64,000 nucleotides of DNA from Delphinus delphis (taxonomy: Eukaryota > Chordata > Mammalia > Artiodactyla > Delphinidae): NCBI RefSeq assembly GCF_949987515.2, contig NC_082683.1:103775918-103839917 (forward strand), written 5' to 3'. The notes under the pieces were generated by a model that was not told the DNA's origin, ran no database searches, and saw only the letters and a list, made by a program, of their open reading frames with translations. The translations under genes and the position numbers were made by a program. Each line of letters starts with the position of its first letter. Position 1 is the stretch's first letter. Shown here piece after piece: positions 23,470-35,901 of the stretch.

Positions 23470-23957
23470 GCCTACCTAATCAGGTGGATAGACCTAGAGT
23501 CTGTCATACAGAGTGAAGTAAGTCAGAAAGAAAAAGACAAATACCGTATGCTAACACATATATATGGAATTTAAGAAAAAAAAATGTCATGAAGAACATA
23601 GGGGTAAGACAGGAATAAAGACGCAGACCTACTGGAGAACGGACTTGAGGATATGGGGAGGGGGAAGGGTGAGCTGTGACTGGGCGAGAGAGAGTCATGG
23701 ACATATACACACTAGCAAACGTAAGGTAGATAGCTAGTGGGAAGGAGCCGCATGGCACAGGGATATTGGCTCGGTGCTTTGTGACAGCCTGGAGGGGTGG
23801 GATAGGGAGGGTGGGAGGGAGGGAGACGCAAGAGGGAAGAGATATGGGAACATATGTATATGTATAACTGATTCACTTTGTTATAAAGCAGAAACTAACA
23901 CACCATTGTAAAGCAATTATACCCCAATAAAGATGTTAAAAAAAAAAAAGCCTACCT
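23470..23957 (+). mobile_element. L1 3' end, strongly 5'-truncated
   Basis: Contains the last bases of L1 ORF2 (GAGTGAAGTAAGTCAGAAAG) and the 3' UTR: GGGGAAGGGTGAGCTG-like, GCATGGCACAGGGATATTGG, then CAATTATACCCCAATAAAGA and an A tail. TSD GCCTACCT with an A-run in front at 23470-23477 and 23950-23957. The element was cut to about 460 bp on insertion. It shares its 3' UTR type with the copy at 25345-26008. Confidence 0.92.
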
Positions 23958-24769
23958 TAAAGCAGGAGTTTAGGGACTTATGGAAAGTCTTCACATGGGA
24001 TCCAGAAGAATGACTTGCTCCCTTCTCCTCTGCAGCACATGGCTTACACCCTCTCACTGTGCTTTTCTCCTGGCATGCCTGACACTCCTCTAGGCATGAG
24101 AACTCTGAGGGTAGGTTATGGGTCTCATTCATGGTTGAATTTACTTCAGCCAGTGAATGTCTGATGCACAGTACAATATCAGTAACTATTTGCTTTGTGA
24201 AACAACTAGAGGGAGAAAAAAGAAAAGCAGAGGAAAAGAGACAAAAGAATGAAAAATTCTTTCAATCATAGAGCTATTTTTGCTTCAAAGCTAATCAGAA
24301 AGTAAAAGCTGATTTTGCATGTATTATAAGAAAAGACATAATGTTTTTGGATCTGAAAGTTGATAAGTCAGTATCACTTCATATAACTACTGAAGCTACA
24401 CACAGACATCTCTGGAGTCAGAGCCACAACAACTTGCACAACAACTTGTAGTGCAAACAATGGTTTCACCAGGTGAAGATAAAGTAAACTTCTCAAATTC
24501 AAAGCATGTTTAGGCCAAGCCTATCACCCTGACCGAGGGACTAATTTGCTGTATTGAATAAGATCATCTAATTGGCAAAGCCAAGATAAAATACTGATGG
24601 CAGATGTCAGTAATCCAGTTGTCTGCTAGATCTCATCCTGCTAAAACTAGAGAAGACATAAGATAAACTTTTGATTAGGATGTCTTGCTGATAACTTCAC
24701 TTTTTTTTAGTGTATAGGAGTCAATGAAGGGACTTAGTCCAAAGTTTCATTCTGATCAACCAACAATAA
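23958..24769. other. Unique DNA, no gene seen
   Basis: No repeat or exon recognised. Contains a short tandem ACAACAACTTG pair near 24426-24450. Confidence 0.4.
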
Positions 24770-25230
24770 TGGATTTATATCAATTAGAATGTGTTCAACC
24801 ACAAGTACATTAATATCTGTATATTATTAAGGAAATACATTAGCTCACATAAATGGAAGAGCAAATACAGTGCAGATTTCTCAGTTGGTTTGTCCAATGG
24901 CTCAATGCGGCCATCAAGAATTCTGAGCATTCTCTTCTGCTGAACTACTGGTCATGTCAGTTTCACCTTAAGTCTACTTTCTTTCATGGCAATGGAATGG
25001 CTGCTGGTAGCAACTGAGCCTACTTTCCTTTTCACATCTAGTGGAAGAGAAAGAAAGGCCTCATTGGCTTTCTTTTAAGACAGAAGAAAAATATTTCCCC
25101 AAACTTTCAGCAAATCCCGCCTCACACCTCATTGGCTAGAATTAGGTAATATATTCATTTCTGAATCAATTACTGGCAAGGGCTTGGGATTTCTCTAAGA
25201 CCCATCAGACCCATCCTTGAAACTAAAAGG
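24770..25230. mobile_element. Old mammal-wide interspersed repeat, class unresolved
   Basis: Carries the familiar order CAATGGCTCAATGCGGCCAT, GGCAATGGAATGGCTGCTGG, CTCATTGGCTAGAATTAGG and TCAATTACTGGCAAGGGCTT. I recognise this as a widely dispersed mammal repeat but cannot place it as LTR or DNA transposon by eye. Confidence 0.5.
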
Positions 25231-25289
25231 GGAGACTTCTTCCCCTAAGTCTTATTAGCAGCATAAGAGAGGGAGAAAGACTTCAACCT

Positions 25290-25293
<4 letters not shown>

Positions 25294-25344
<51 letters not shown>
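25294..25344. repeat. (TA)n microsatellite
   Basis: About 25 TA dinucleotides ending exactly where a truncated L1 begins. Confidence 0.97.
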
Positions 25345-25351
<7 letters not shown>

Positions 25352-26008
25352 ATACCCTGAGAAAACCATAATTCAAAAAGAGTCATGTACCACAATGTTC
25401 ACTGCAGCTCTATTTACAATAGCCAGGACATGGAAGCAACCTAAGTGTCCATCAACAGATGAAAGGATAAAGAAGATGTGGCACATATATACAATGGGAT
25501 ATTACTCAGCCATGAAAAGAAAAGAAATTGAGTTATTTGTAGTGAGGTGGATGGACCTAGAGTCTGTCATACAGAGTGAAGTAAGTCAGAAAGAGAAAAA
25601 CAAATACTGTATGCTAACACATATATATGGAATCTAAAAAAAAAAAAAAGGTTCTGAAGAACCTAGGGACAGGACAGGAATAAAGACACATATGTAGAGA
25701 ATGGACTTGAGGACACGGGGTTGGGGGAAGGGTAAGCTGGGATGAAATGAGAGAGTGGCATGGACATATATACACTACCAAATGTAAAACAGATAGCTAG
25801 TGAGAAGCAGCCGCATAGCACAGGGAGATCAGCTGGGTGCTTTGTGACTACATAGAGGGGTGGGATAGGGAGGGTGGGAGGGAGACACAAGAAGAAGGAG
25901 ATATGGGGATATATGTATATGTATAGCTGATTCACTTGTTCTAAAGCAGAAACTAACACACTACTGTGAAGCAATTATACTCCAATAAAGATGTTTAAAA
26001 ACATAAAA
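25345..26008 (+). mobile_element. L1 3' end, 5'-truncated
   Basis: About 660 bp. It keeps the last 80 or so codons of ORF2 in one open frame (25395-25637: motifs ALFTIARTWKQPKCPSTDE, YYSAMKRKEIE and VIQSEVSQKEKNKYC) followed by the same 3' UTR type as 23470-23957, ending CAATTATACTCCAATAAAGA. The 5' truncation point abuts the TA tract. No catalytic domain is included. Confidence 0.92.
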
Positions 26009-27627
26009 AGTTTGACATAATGTAAGAACAACCTATTTTTGGAGACTTTTGCTGTTAGATTACTCTCGAGGTAATACTGCTCATTTGTGACATTATATAG
26101 GTACCCACTATTAACTAAGGTCAGTTGGAAAAGCAAAATATTGTTTGGCAAGCTCACGTTAGAAATATTTTATATCTTTCTAATAGTAATTAAAATGAAA
26201 ACTTACCTTTTCTTTAACTCCTGAACTTGAAGATTTGGCCCATGATTAGAACACAGACTTGCTGAAGCAATTCCCAACTGAAGCTTTGTGCACTGCTTGA
26301 AGATACTTCCTGAATATTTTCAGAAGTAGACTTAAATTGTTCTTGTTTTTCATTTTATTTCTAATACTTCTGTAATCACTGCTTTTCCCGATTACTTAAG
26401 ATTTTTTTCTTTTGATCTATTATTGTAGCAATGGAGCTGAATAACTAGATTTCAAGATAACCTCATGGCTCTGCCTTTTCATCTATACCTGCTTTCTCGG
26501 CATGCATATAAGTTTTAAAATCATAGCTGAGTTGAGCGATAGGGGGCTCTTTACCACAGGATTCATGAAAGAAGAAATACTGAACACTCAAGGCACATCA
26601 GTCAATGACTTTGCAGCAGGCTCCCACAAACTACTTTCTTTAAGCAATCTTTGTTTTTGCTAAGTTCTGCTATGTAAGTACTGTCATTTACAAATTATGA
26701 AGTTCAGGCTTGTGGCGGTGTTGAAGAACAGACTTCTAAACTTGTGCTTTAATTTTATTTCAACATTTTTAATATTATAAGATACTTATCAAATCAATTA
26801 GCTGATAACAGTGACCCACTGTCTTTCTTGGTCAGTCTGGGATTCTGTTACATTATGCCGTGCTGTAATTTCTGTCTGAACACCCTGTTGAAGGGTGTGA
26901 ATAAAACGTCTTATGTTTGTGACTCCTAAATTGCTTCACCTGATTGTTCCATTGTCAATGACAATTGTATGACATTTTCTCAGTCTGTAATTACTTCTTC
27001 AATTAGATTTACTATGTTGCTAGCTGTATAAGACCCAAAAATCTCCTGGCAGAAGAATAAAGCAGTAGTGTGGTTTAATTCATCTTTAATCTCCCATTCT
27101 GTGAAAAGTTAAACAAAGCTTGTGTTTGCATTTGCAAACTGTCTAAGCAGTATGAAGAGTTATTATTAAAAGTGCTACTACTTTGTCATGTAATTAGATT
27201 TTTGTTTGACTAATGTGTCAGATTTTCTTGCACATTAAGACTTTAAATAATAAACACATATCGTAGTATTCATAAACATAACAAAATATTAATAGTATGT
27301 GTTGATTTACTTCATCATTTCTACATTAAATTCTAATAATTCCCAGGATTGAAAAGGCACTTTCACTATGATGAGGAACAGTTTTTCTATCTTAAACAAC
27401 CTGAAGTTTCAATATTGGGTCAGATTCAAGAGAAGCATATGGGACTTGGGGTTGTAAATATCTAGGACAAGTCTACTGGTGCCACAGGTGACCACGAACA
27501 AATGACAGGACATCATTTTGCCATCTTGGGAGATTAGTCATGATTGGATGAAAATACCAAGTTACAGTTATTTTTTAAGCAGAAAAATGAGGTGAGGACA
27601 TAGGACCTCTGTACTATGATGTGTAAG
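26009..27627. other. Long repeat-poor AT-rich block, no gene seen
   Basis: The longest stretch in the window with no repeat I recognise. It has many TAATTA/ATTAGA-type motifs and, at 26950-26967, the everted pair CATTGTCAATGACAATTG. No ORF longer than 60 aa. It may contain conserved non-coding sequence, which cannot be judged without alignment. Confidence 0.4.
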
Positions 27628-27733
27628 ATGACACTACCACAAGCATTGATATTTAATTATCAAAGAGTGATTTTTCCATTAGCTTTTCAGTACCCATTTG
27701 AAAAAAAAAAATGATACTACCACAGGCACTGAT
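27628..27733 (+). repeat. Possible small retroposed insertion with target duplication
   Basis: A 23-bp direct repeat (27628-27650 and 27711-27733, three mismatches) shares ACTACCACA and flanks about 60 bp (27651-27710) that ends in ten or eleven A residues. This is the pattern of a very short, old L1-mediated insertion. A simple tandem duplication is the alternative. Confidence 0.5.
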
Positions 27734-28704
27734 GGGCTACTGGGCCTCCTTTATGTCCCCTAACTCAACAAGACTTCAACTCTATATCTTTAGATGGGCT
27801 CAGTTTCATATCTTGTGTCCCTAGGTTCAAATTAGCCTTCTCTCTAGTTCTGTAACCATATTTAAGTTTATTACCTGATTTAGGTAGACAGAATTCCAAA
27901 AACCTCACCCAGACTGTTTTCAATTAATTTATTTGATGTGTATTTGAATTCTTCATTCTTTTCATCTTCTTGACCAGTTCTGGTCATAATGATAAAGATA
28001 TTTTAATGTCTTTCGTTTAGCTTTGGCCAGAACTCTAATATCATTCCACTGAATTGTGAGTTTCTGTACTTTGGCTCTCCAGTCAAAACTTTAAAGACAG
28101 AAACCCTAAAAATCAAGAAAGCATAATTTCTAAGCAAGTGAATGTTGCAAACAATTATATATTTTCTCCTTTGGAAAGGTATAGTCTGTCCTCTAGAAAG
28201 GACACACTGATTCTTATTGTACTTTATGTAAGAATAATACTCTTTTTGGTCCATCTGGTTCCCTCGATAAAGGAAAGATGTTGATGTCAGGCAGCTCAAT
28301 GTCAATTTACCAAAGGACAATTCCCTGAAAACCAATTTGCCAAATGGCTAATTCACAGAATTGCTAATTCTAGATTTGACTTTTAAAAACTATTTATAGT
28401 GTTTATAGTAATTCATAACAGCTTTTGGAAACTTCTGGGAAGATGTTTTGATCGATTTTTATTCTGTACTCGTAGCAGCGTGCTGAGGAATGTTCAATTT
28501 GCTCCTGCCCAAGTCCCTGGGTGTAGCTGGAGGGAGCTAGGACATATTAAAGGGATCCTCTGCAATGAAAAAGTCTGAGAAAAGAGCAACAACTCAGAGT
28601 GGGCTATCAATCCTAGAGCAGGAGGTGCCTGAGGGTGGGACTATAGGGCAGGGAAAGAAGATAGAGGGACTGGTGTTGGATTACCCTTGAATATATTCTT
28701 TTCT
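27734..28704. other. Unique DNA, no gene seen
   Basis: The 110-aa minus-strand ORF at 28003-28335 has no recognisable domain and no repeat origin that I see. Confidence 0.4.
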
Positions 28705-28852
28705 TCATTTTTAAGCTTTACTGAGGTATACTTGACGTAATAAACTGCGCATATTTAAAATGGTCAATTTTAAAAGTTTTGGTATATCTGTATATCCATG
28801 AAACCATCACTGCAGTCAAGATCATGAACAGCCATCATTCCCATGGTTTCAA

Positions 28853-28855
<3 letters not shown>
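28705..28855. mobile_element. Old L1-like 3' remnant
   Basis: TTTACTGAGGTATACTTGAC, then AATGGTCAATTTTAAAAG and TGAAACCATCACTGCAGTCA resemble the terminal part of mammal-wide L1M elements. Confidence 0.5.

Positions 28856-28905
<50 letters not shown>
28856..28905. repeat. (TA)n microsatellite
   Basis: About 24 TA dinucleotides, directly after the L1-like remnant. Confidence 0.97.
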
Positions 28906-28908
<3 letters not shown>

Positions 28909-29397
28909 TCTGAAGTCATCCTACAGATCACCGATATTCTGTTCATTTTTTCAATCTTTTTCTCTCTGAGTTTCATTCTGGATAGAAGATATCACCTGTG
29001 ACAGCCATGGGGTTAAAGAATGAGATAAACAGACAAGCCTAAGGTAAGTCCTAACTTTTCAGTCTGGAAGATTGGGAAAATGGTAGTAATGTTAAGAGAA
29101 ATTAGAAGTCAAGAGAGAAGCAGGTCCAGGTGATGACCTGACTCCTAAATGACAAGATTCTTTTCAGGGAGATTGAATCAGGGAAGCATCTTGGCAAATG
29201 CAGTCTAGTCATAAGAGGTCAGAACTAGAGTTAGACTTGGAACACCATCAGCTCAAGAGTGTTAGGGAGGGTAATTAGGATGAACCTGGCATTGAATCCC
29301 CGGGGTGGGGGGAGCTCATACATGTAGGGGACACAAAACGTATGAAAGGTGTTCCAGTTTATGACCCATCTCAAAATGAGAATAATAAACACAAAAG
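28906..29397. other. Unique DNA, no gene seen
   Basis: No repeat or exon recognised. Confidence 0.4.
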
Positions 29398-29645
29398 ATG
29401 GTGTAGTGCAATGAAGAAGGCACAGGCTTTGCAGTCGGGTAGACGAGAAGCCTTGTACCAACTGGCCTGTCACCTGTAGCCCAGACTCTTTCCCTATTTG
29501 GGCCTCACTTGCCTACCGTTTCACCTTCGGCAAGTTTCTTAACCTCTGATGTTCAGTTTCTTCATTTAAAATGGGGATTATAAGAGCTAAGCATAAAGTT
29601 ATTGTGCATATTAATCAAGATAACAAAGTATACAAAATCATAAAG
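29398..29645 (+). mobile_element. MIR SINE
   Basis: Close to full length: GGTGTAGTGCAATGAAGAAG, CACAGGCTTTGCAGTCGGGT, GGCAAGTTTCTTAACCTCTG and CATTTAAAATGGGGATTATA in MIR order. Confidence 0.82.
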
Positions 29646-29734
29646 CAACCCCTTTGCCCCTTGTTTCCTCCTGTCCCTTTAATTTTAATCAGTGAGGCAA
29701 GTTCTCCCCCTGCCCATCTATGAAAACTTGAACA

Positions 29735-30239
29735 TATCCCATGTATTAGTCTGTTATTGCTGCTGTAATAAATTACCTCAGACTTGGTGGTTTAAAACAA
29801 CACACATTTATTATCCTATAGTTCTGGAGGTTAGATGTCCTCGTGGGTCAGCAGGCCTGTGTTCCTTCTGGAAGCCCTGCAGGAAAATCTGTTTCCCCAC
29901 TTTTTCTAGCTTCCAGAGGCTGCCTAATTCCTTGGCTCCTGGTCCCATGCTCTGTCTTCAAAGCCAGCAGTGTGGCATCTTCTGATCTCTCTCTCTCTGT
30001 CCCTCTGCTTCCGCAATCACATTGCCTCCTGTGTCTGTGACCCTCCTACCTCTCTCTTATAAGGACCCTTGGGATGACACTGGGCCAACCTGGAAACTCC
30101 AGGATAATCTCCCCATATCAAGATTTTTAACTTAATCGAATCTCCAAAGTCCCTTCTGCTACTTAAGGAAATGGATTCACAGCTTCTAGGGATTAGGATG
30201 AGAACATCTTTGGGAGGCCGTTCACCCTGTCATATCCCA
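29735..30239 (-). mobile_element. MaLR-type solo LTR
   Basis: About 490 bp in reverse orientation. It begins TGTATTAGTCTGTTATTGCT, then GTAATAAATTACCTCAGACT, GGTTTAAAACAACACACATT, CTTATAAGGACCCTTGGGAT and AAGATTTTTAACTTAATCGA, and ends CCCTGTCA. The boundaries TG...CA at 29742-30232 are flanked on both sides by TATCCCA (29735-29741 and 30233-30239). No internal region remains. Confidence 0.7.
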
Positions 30240-31229
30240 TTACTTCTCCAGTTGCTCTCAGGTAATATATGTGCTACATCGTTTCATGTCACAAATATAA
30301 TTTCAATTCAGGTATTAAAAAATGTAGTTTCATGTAATAAAGCTAAATTTTAAACTTGATGCTTCTGCTCTTCTGCATCTAGTGCCTCTTTGAGCAAGAA
30401 GTGTGCAGTCAGTCCTGGAAAGAAGGTACAATTGGCTACTTTTCTCTTTCCTCATGGAGTCTTCTTCTTTTCTAATCAGTGCTGATTTCCGCAGGGTTAG
30501 AGCAGCGGGGGAGAAGGCAGAGGTGAGGAAAATAGGAAGTCTGGGGTGGTCTAGAATCAGCAGTCTCTGGACCTGGTAGATATTTAAATGATTCTTCCTT
30601 TCCTGGATGCTTCTGGGCTCTGGTGACCACACCCTCAGCTGTCACCGGGGTTCTCTCACCTAAACTTCTCCCATGCGCCAATACTTGACTTCTTGCATAA
30701 CCTCTAGGCATCCAGGAGCCTACCTCCAGCTTCCCTGCTGCTCAGGTCCTCTTGCCCCTCCAAGAAGTTCTCTCCAAACAGCTGGTTCACAGGAAATACA
30801 CAAAGCCTTTGCCCTGACTCTGGGAGTATATTCAGTTCCCATACCTCAGTCCCCTACTCTGTTTCAGCCAGCCTCTGCTTGTTTATAGTTTTCAGATGTG
30901 GCTCAAACATCAAACCATTATGTCCCCCAAAGTTCATAGGAAATTATTAAGATCTTGAATTGGTCTCTTCAAAATTCCTCTCTCTGGATTTGGGTTTAGG
31001 AGGTGGTACTCTCATCCCTCTCTCCCTTGGAGGGGCATGGTAGGAGACACACAGTACTACTCCCTCCAAAGAAAATCTCTTCAAATATGTACCTCTTGAC
31101 CTTTTATATCCTTGATGTGGGTGAGTGATTGAGTCCTATAAGAGTTTTTGAACATCTCCTTTGCCAATGGTGCAAACTGGAATTAACTGTTTCTTGGTGT
31201 CTCAGCACCAAGCTCCATTCTACCATCCT
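30240..31229. other. Unique DNA, no gene seen
   Basis: Several short ORFs at 30330-30888 on both strands are chance. No repeat recognised with confidence. Confidence 0.4.
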
Positions 31230-31300
31230 GTTACATTTATCAAATAGCTACCACAGTGTCTGGCATAGACAAGCACCGAATAAATGTTCACTTCCTTCTT
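31230..31300 (+). mobile_element. L2/MIR 3' end remnant
   Basis: ACCACAGTGTCTGGCATAGA then CAAGCACCGAATAAATGTTC. Confidence 0.55.
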
Positions 31301-33229
31301 TCTAAGGAAACTAGCAAAACATAATTACAGATATATAATCAAATTAGTCAAATATCTTGAGATTTTCCAGATGGAAACAGCAAAGAAGGTGTAAAGCACT
31401 ATTCTTAGAGAAATTTTCATCCTCTCTCTTCATTCTGGGCAGCTGGCAGTCTTCTTACATGGAGTGCTGACACATTCTGATGCGTCTTTCTCTGGGACCA
31501 ATTTTGATGACAGGCAAGTACAATTTGACATTATTCAGATCTTTAAAATTCTGCCTTTCTCCAGGAAACATGTATGTCAAACTGATCATCTAGGCTCTTT
31601 TGTGCCTCTTAATATTTTAGAAGCACAGCAGGTAAACTGGATTTTTAGTATGTATCATTGATTACTGGGAAACAACCTACCACTACACATATGGTGTGCC
31701 ATGATTTAATTGACCCCAGATGAGTAAATTGCATCGTTTTACAAAGCCTCTGTGATGGGCAACTGCAGAGCAATGAACGGCTGGATGATCTAAGTTTACT
31801 GGTGAGATGGCTAAGATAGAGTTTAAGGTCTGGCTATTTCAGTCACCTGATGCTTGAATTGGGTGGGTCAGCCAGGGCTTGATTTGATCTTTTTAGAAGG
31901 TCAATCCATTAGTTTCTGGACATTCAAAAGCAACTGGACCCTAAAGACCTCTGCTTCTATCAAAGCTGTCAACACCCACCTCAAAGCTCTTCATGCCTCC
32001 ACATGAAATAGGAAGCATAAAAGAAAAGACTGAATGGTCAACCAACTAGGCTTTCCCTACTTGGGGATTATTTCTCTACACAGATTGATGGGAGCTTCTT
32101 CTACATAACTCCAACAGTTGTTTACCAAGATTTTAACAAAACTTTAGCCTCAGAGTCATAATTTACATGTGCATATAATTCTGGAAGCTTATTAATGGGG
32201 AGGCTGCACTTTCCTCTCCATCTTATCTTGTCATCATTTCTATAAATTCAGTATACATGCTGAAGTTTCTTTATTTCTGTGGATTAAATGGTTGGATGTA
32301 GAACAACAGGATCAAGGAATCCATATGTATCTTTTCTTTAAAGCTTTTGAAATATATTTCCCAATTGTCCTCCAAGATGGTTGATACCAAGATGTACTTC
32401 CTCTAGTAGGGGATAAGAATGCTTGGTTTCTCAGGTTTTTATTAATACTGGTAAATTCTGTTGGCTCTTGGCTTTGCGAGCTCCCATGTGCCCTTACACT
32501 TGCACATTGTTCCTTCTGTTGTGATAACTCAGGAACTGATATCAGCCATTGCTTTCTATATCCATGACCTTGCTTTTGATTCATGTATAAAGGTTTGATA
32601 TCATGCTAAGATTTTCTTTATTTTTTGGATCACCAATCTATCCTTCGTCTCATTTAGTCACTCTTATCTCAACCCCACACACTTATCGTGATTGATGTGT
32701 ACCTCATGGCCATGATAGACTAGAACTGAGATTCTGGGAAGATTATCATAGGATGAAGCCATGATGAACAAGGCAGAGACCCACTTCTCAGGCCTGGTTT
32801 ATATCCTGGAATAACTGCAGAGGTGAATGAAAGCTTAGAAAAGATCCAGAGCTCCTTAAATTTCCCTAAGGCCAAAATTGGTCCCAGAGCTTAGAGGAGG
32901 ATTGAACCTGTTGGAAATAGGAGGAAAGAGCAACTGGCTCTACGGTGGAGATAAAGGGCAAGAATTTTAAAAGTACAAATTCCCCAAGTTTGTTTCATTG
33001 CCCTCCTCCTCTTCTCTCCGTAAAATCTCACCTTATCCACTCTCATCATTTCAAATATCAGTATGTACAAATGACCCTTAAATGTGTATCTCTAGCCCTG
33101 ACCTTCTCCGAACTCCAACTGAGTTAACAACTTCTGATGAATATATATATATTCACATGTTTTAAAACTTTCAGTTTCAACATGCATAAAAATAAAATTT
33201 TTTGTTTCTTTGCTTTCTTTTACAGTGAA
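31301..33229. other. Unique DNA with a possible old L1 trace
   Basis: No gene seen. A very weak antisense L1-like stretch may lie at 32330-32420 (TTTCCCAATTGTCCTCCAAG). The 90-aa minus-strand ORF there has no recognisable domain. Confidence 0.35.
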
Positions 33230-33345
33230 AGAAAGAAAGGGCTTACAAAGATGAGCCAGCACAGTTCCTGCCCATAAGAAGCTCACAGGTTGGTAGGAAC
33301 AACAGACAAGTACAGTAAGACTCCAGTACAGTGTGGCAAACGCCC
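33230..33345 (-). mobile_element. L2 remnant
   Basis: GTTCCTGCCCATAAGAAGCT then CACAGGTTGGTAGGAACAAC, in antisense L2 order. ORFs of 91-114 aa across it are chance. Confidence 0.45.
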
Positions 33346-33745
33346 CTGATTGGCCACAAATCAAGTGGGGACATAGGACAAATTGGAAGTGGTGCTGGTG
33401 ATGAACTGTACATGAGCAAATTAGGAAAAGTTTCACAGGGGGCCTGACATGGAGTTAGGACCTTGTTTCCAAGAAGTTTAGGAATTTGTCCCCAAGAAGA
33501 ATGAATAACCAACCACAACTAATTAATATAAGGGATTCATCTTTAGGGAAACTGGAGGTTGGGAATGTAAATCACTCTGGGTTCTTTCCAGGACAGGGCT
33601 GAAGTGCCAGCCACAGGTAGGGGGGCCCTAAATGGCATATAGCATGTGGCTTTCTTGAGAATACCTAGCAATTTTCCTCAGAACTACTCTTCTATTAAAT
33701 ACACTTTAGACAAGATGACTATAACAAGTGTTTATGGTAATCTTT

Positions 33746-33982
33746 AAAAAGGTTCTTTGCGGGCTTCCCTGGTGGTGCAGTGGTTGAGAGTCCGCCTGCT
33801 GATGCAGGGGACACGGGCTCGTTCCCCGGTCCAGGAAGATCCCACATGCCGTGGAGCGGCTGGGCCCATGAGCCATGGCCGCTGAGCTTGCGCGTCCGGA
33901 GCCTGTGCTCCGCAACGGGAGAGGCCACAACAGTGAGAGGCCTGTGTACCGGAAAAAAAAAAAAAAAAAAAAGGTTCTTTGC
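33746..33982 (+). mobile_element. CHR SINE, short cetacean type
   Basis: Starts GGGCTTCCCTGGTGGTGCAG at 33761 with a pure A tail. Perfect 15-bp TSD AAAAAGGTTCTTTGC at 33746-33760 and 33968-33982. All ORFs of 69-101 aa here are SINE-derived. Confidence 0.96.
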
Positions 33983-34359
33983 ATGGTGTCTGGCTTATAG
34001 TAGGCATGCATTAATTATGTGGAGGAAAAATCCTGAGATTCAGTGATTCTATAATTTAAAAAGTTAATGTTTGGAGGCATATATTTCCTTAGGATACAGA
34101 AAGCATTACCATTAACACTTGATACTAACTACATGCAACTACTTGGAATAAATTGGTAAATGTGACCTTAAGGCCTCTCTCTACCTCTCTCCTTCTCGCT
34201 CCACCCAACGAATCATACCCGGACCAAGAATGGGCTTGAACCTCTGCTCTTACAGTCTCAATTTCTTCCTTGGTTAGTGTGGTGCTGGAGACAGTTTCAG
34301 ACTGAAGTCACTGAAGGGAAGCAGAATTGTTTTTGTTTTATTCTACCCTCCCTTCTTAA

Positions 34360-34460
34360 ATATCACTCAGTTGTAAGCATTTTCCAGAGAAGAACCACGT
34401 CTTCTACCATTACATCCCCCATTCTTAGCACTTTGTCCTGCACTCAGAAGGTGCCCAATA
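34360..34460 (+). mobile_element. L2 3' end remnant (weak)
   Basis: TTCTTAGCACTTTGTCCTGC then AGAAGGTGCCCAATAATGTG. Confidence 0.45.
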
Positions 34461-35901
34461 ATGTGAGAAGATTACAACCACTGAAACTCACTCTTGGGGG
34501 CTGAGCCTGTCAATCAAGCTTCCCCAGCAGATGAGCCCAGAGCTCTTGCCCTTGAGCCTGTGGCCTTGGGCCAGGAAGGTTCTACTGTGCTGCCGTCAAG
34601 TTTTCCACTGTGTCCTCAGTTCAGCCCCAAATGGCTGGTATTGCTGTCCTCACACTATTTTTAGTCATAGATCAGTTATCCCTGACACACAGTGATGGGG
34701 ATTAACAAAGTGCACCCATATGCATCTCTGAAGGCTGAGCGTGTGTGTCCCCAGCCCAAAGTAGTCTTGGGCAGTTCTGGGTAGGATTAGCAGGCTAGTT
34801 TTTTTTTATTGTCTCCTTCTACTGCTCCTGGCAGAGAGAGATCTGGGCCAGAACCAGTCCTAATTTGTTTAAGGAATTTGGTAGGAGACTATTCTAAACT
34901 ACACATCAGACCTCCATTTTGCACCCTTCAGTACCTTGCAGCCCCTGTAGTGGCTGGGCGAGGCTTTCCTTCCGCTGAGGGGAAGGGGCCTGTTGAAATC
35001 CATCCTGATTTTATGAGAACACAGAGTAACAGGTCATGCAGTGGGGATGTCCCCACCAATCTCTCATGTGGTGAAGGTTCCACATGCCCGGGGGAGGGAA
35101 TTTCAAAATGCCCCATGCCAGCTGGGAAGGCTGTACATCACAGAGTGAACACCATCGTAATCACATCATGTCCTGAAACTTCAGCCCTGATTACTCTGAT
35201 CTTTATCCTCTTTTGACCTGAGATGAATGCAAGGAATGGTCTTTAAATGACCCCGTTGTTTTCAAGTTCTAGTACAGTGTCTGACTTGGACTTCCCCAGT
35301 GGTAGCAAATCACACCAGCTGACTCGAGCTTGCTTGACTTATTTATTTAATAATTTTAATTTTGGGGGTCTCTTCACTTCATCAAATCACCCTTGATTTT
35401 TATATAACAAGGAGGTAAACTTAGTGCATTCAAGAGTTTATCTGAGTTTTTGTAAAATCAGTTGTCTTCCTTGAGAAATCCTTCCCTGCTTGGTACTTAC
35501 ACATCAGTGTTTATTTCATGACCTTTTTGTTCTCTGCAAAGACTTTGTGGTCAGCCTAGAAATACTGGGCTGGGGGACAGAAGCCTGACACGACTGTCTC
35601 AGATCTTGCAAGTTATGCCAACATTATTTTAGGATCCTTATTCAGATAGTTAGAATCTCTTGGGAGATCTCAAAAGTCAACCTGCCATTCTCCTGTCTCT
35701 GTAATTCCTTACTTGCTGTGGTTGTCTAGGCTTCCCAGCAGGAAGGCAATTGGAGCCAGTGGTTTTAGCTCTACTTAAGGATTCTTATTCTTTTACCATC
35801 CTTTCCGCTGCCTCCTTCCTTAACTGTCCCCTCCGTCATGATTTCAAGGCTCTAGAAAAATAGTCATCATCATCATGTAAATAACAACCACAACTACAAA
35901 G
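34461..35901. other. Unique DNA, no gene seen
   Basis: The 135-aa forward ORF at 34809-35216 has no domain I recognise, low-complexity of no kind, and no splice context. I treat it as chance. Nothing else seen. Confidence 0.4.

Noticed and set aside
26950..26967. Paired SOX binding site
   Set aside because: The two half-sites are everted (ATTGT first, ACAAT second), not the inverted ACAAT-ATTGT order known for SOX dimers. Kept only as a minor pointer.
33200..33245. Splice acceptor (pyrimidine tract then TTTTACAG) before a possible exon
   Set aside because: No open exon with a matching donor follows; such tracts occur often by chance in AT-rich DNA.
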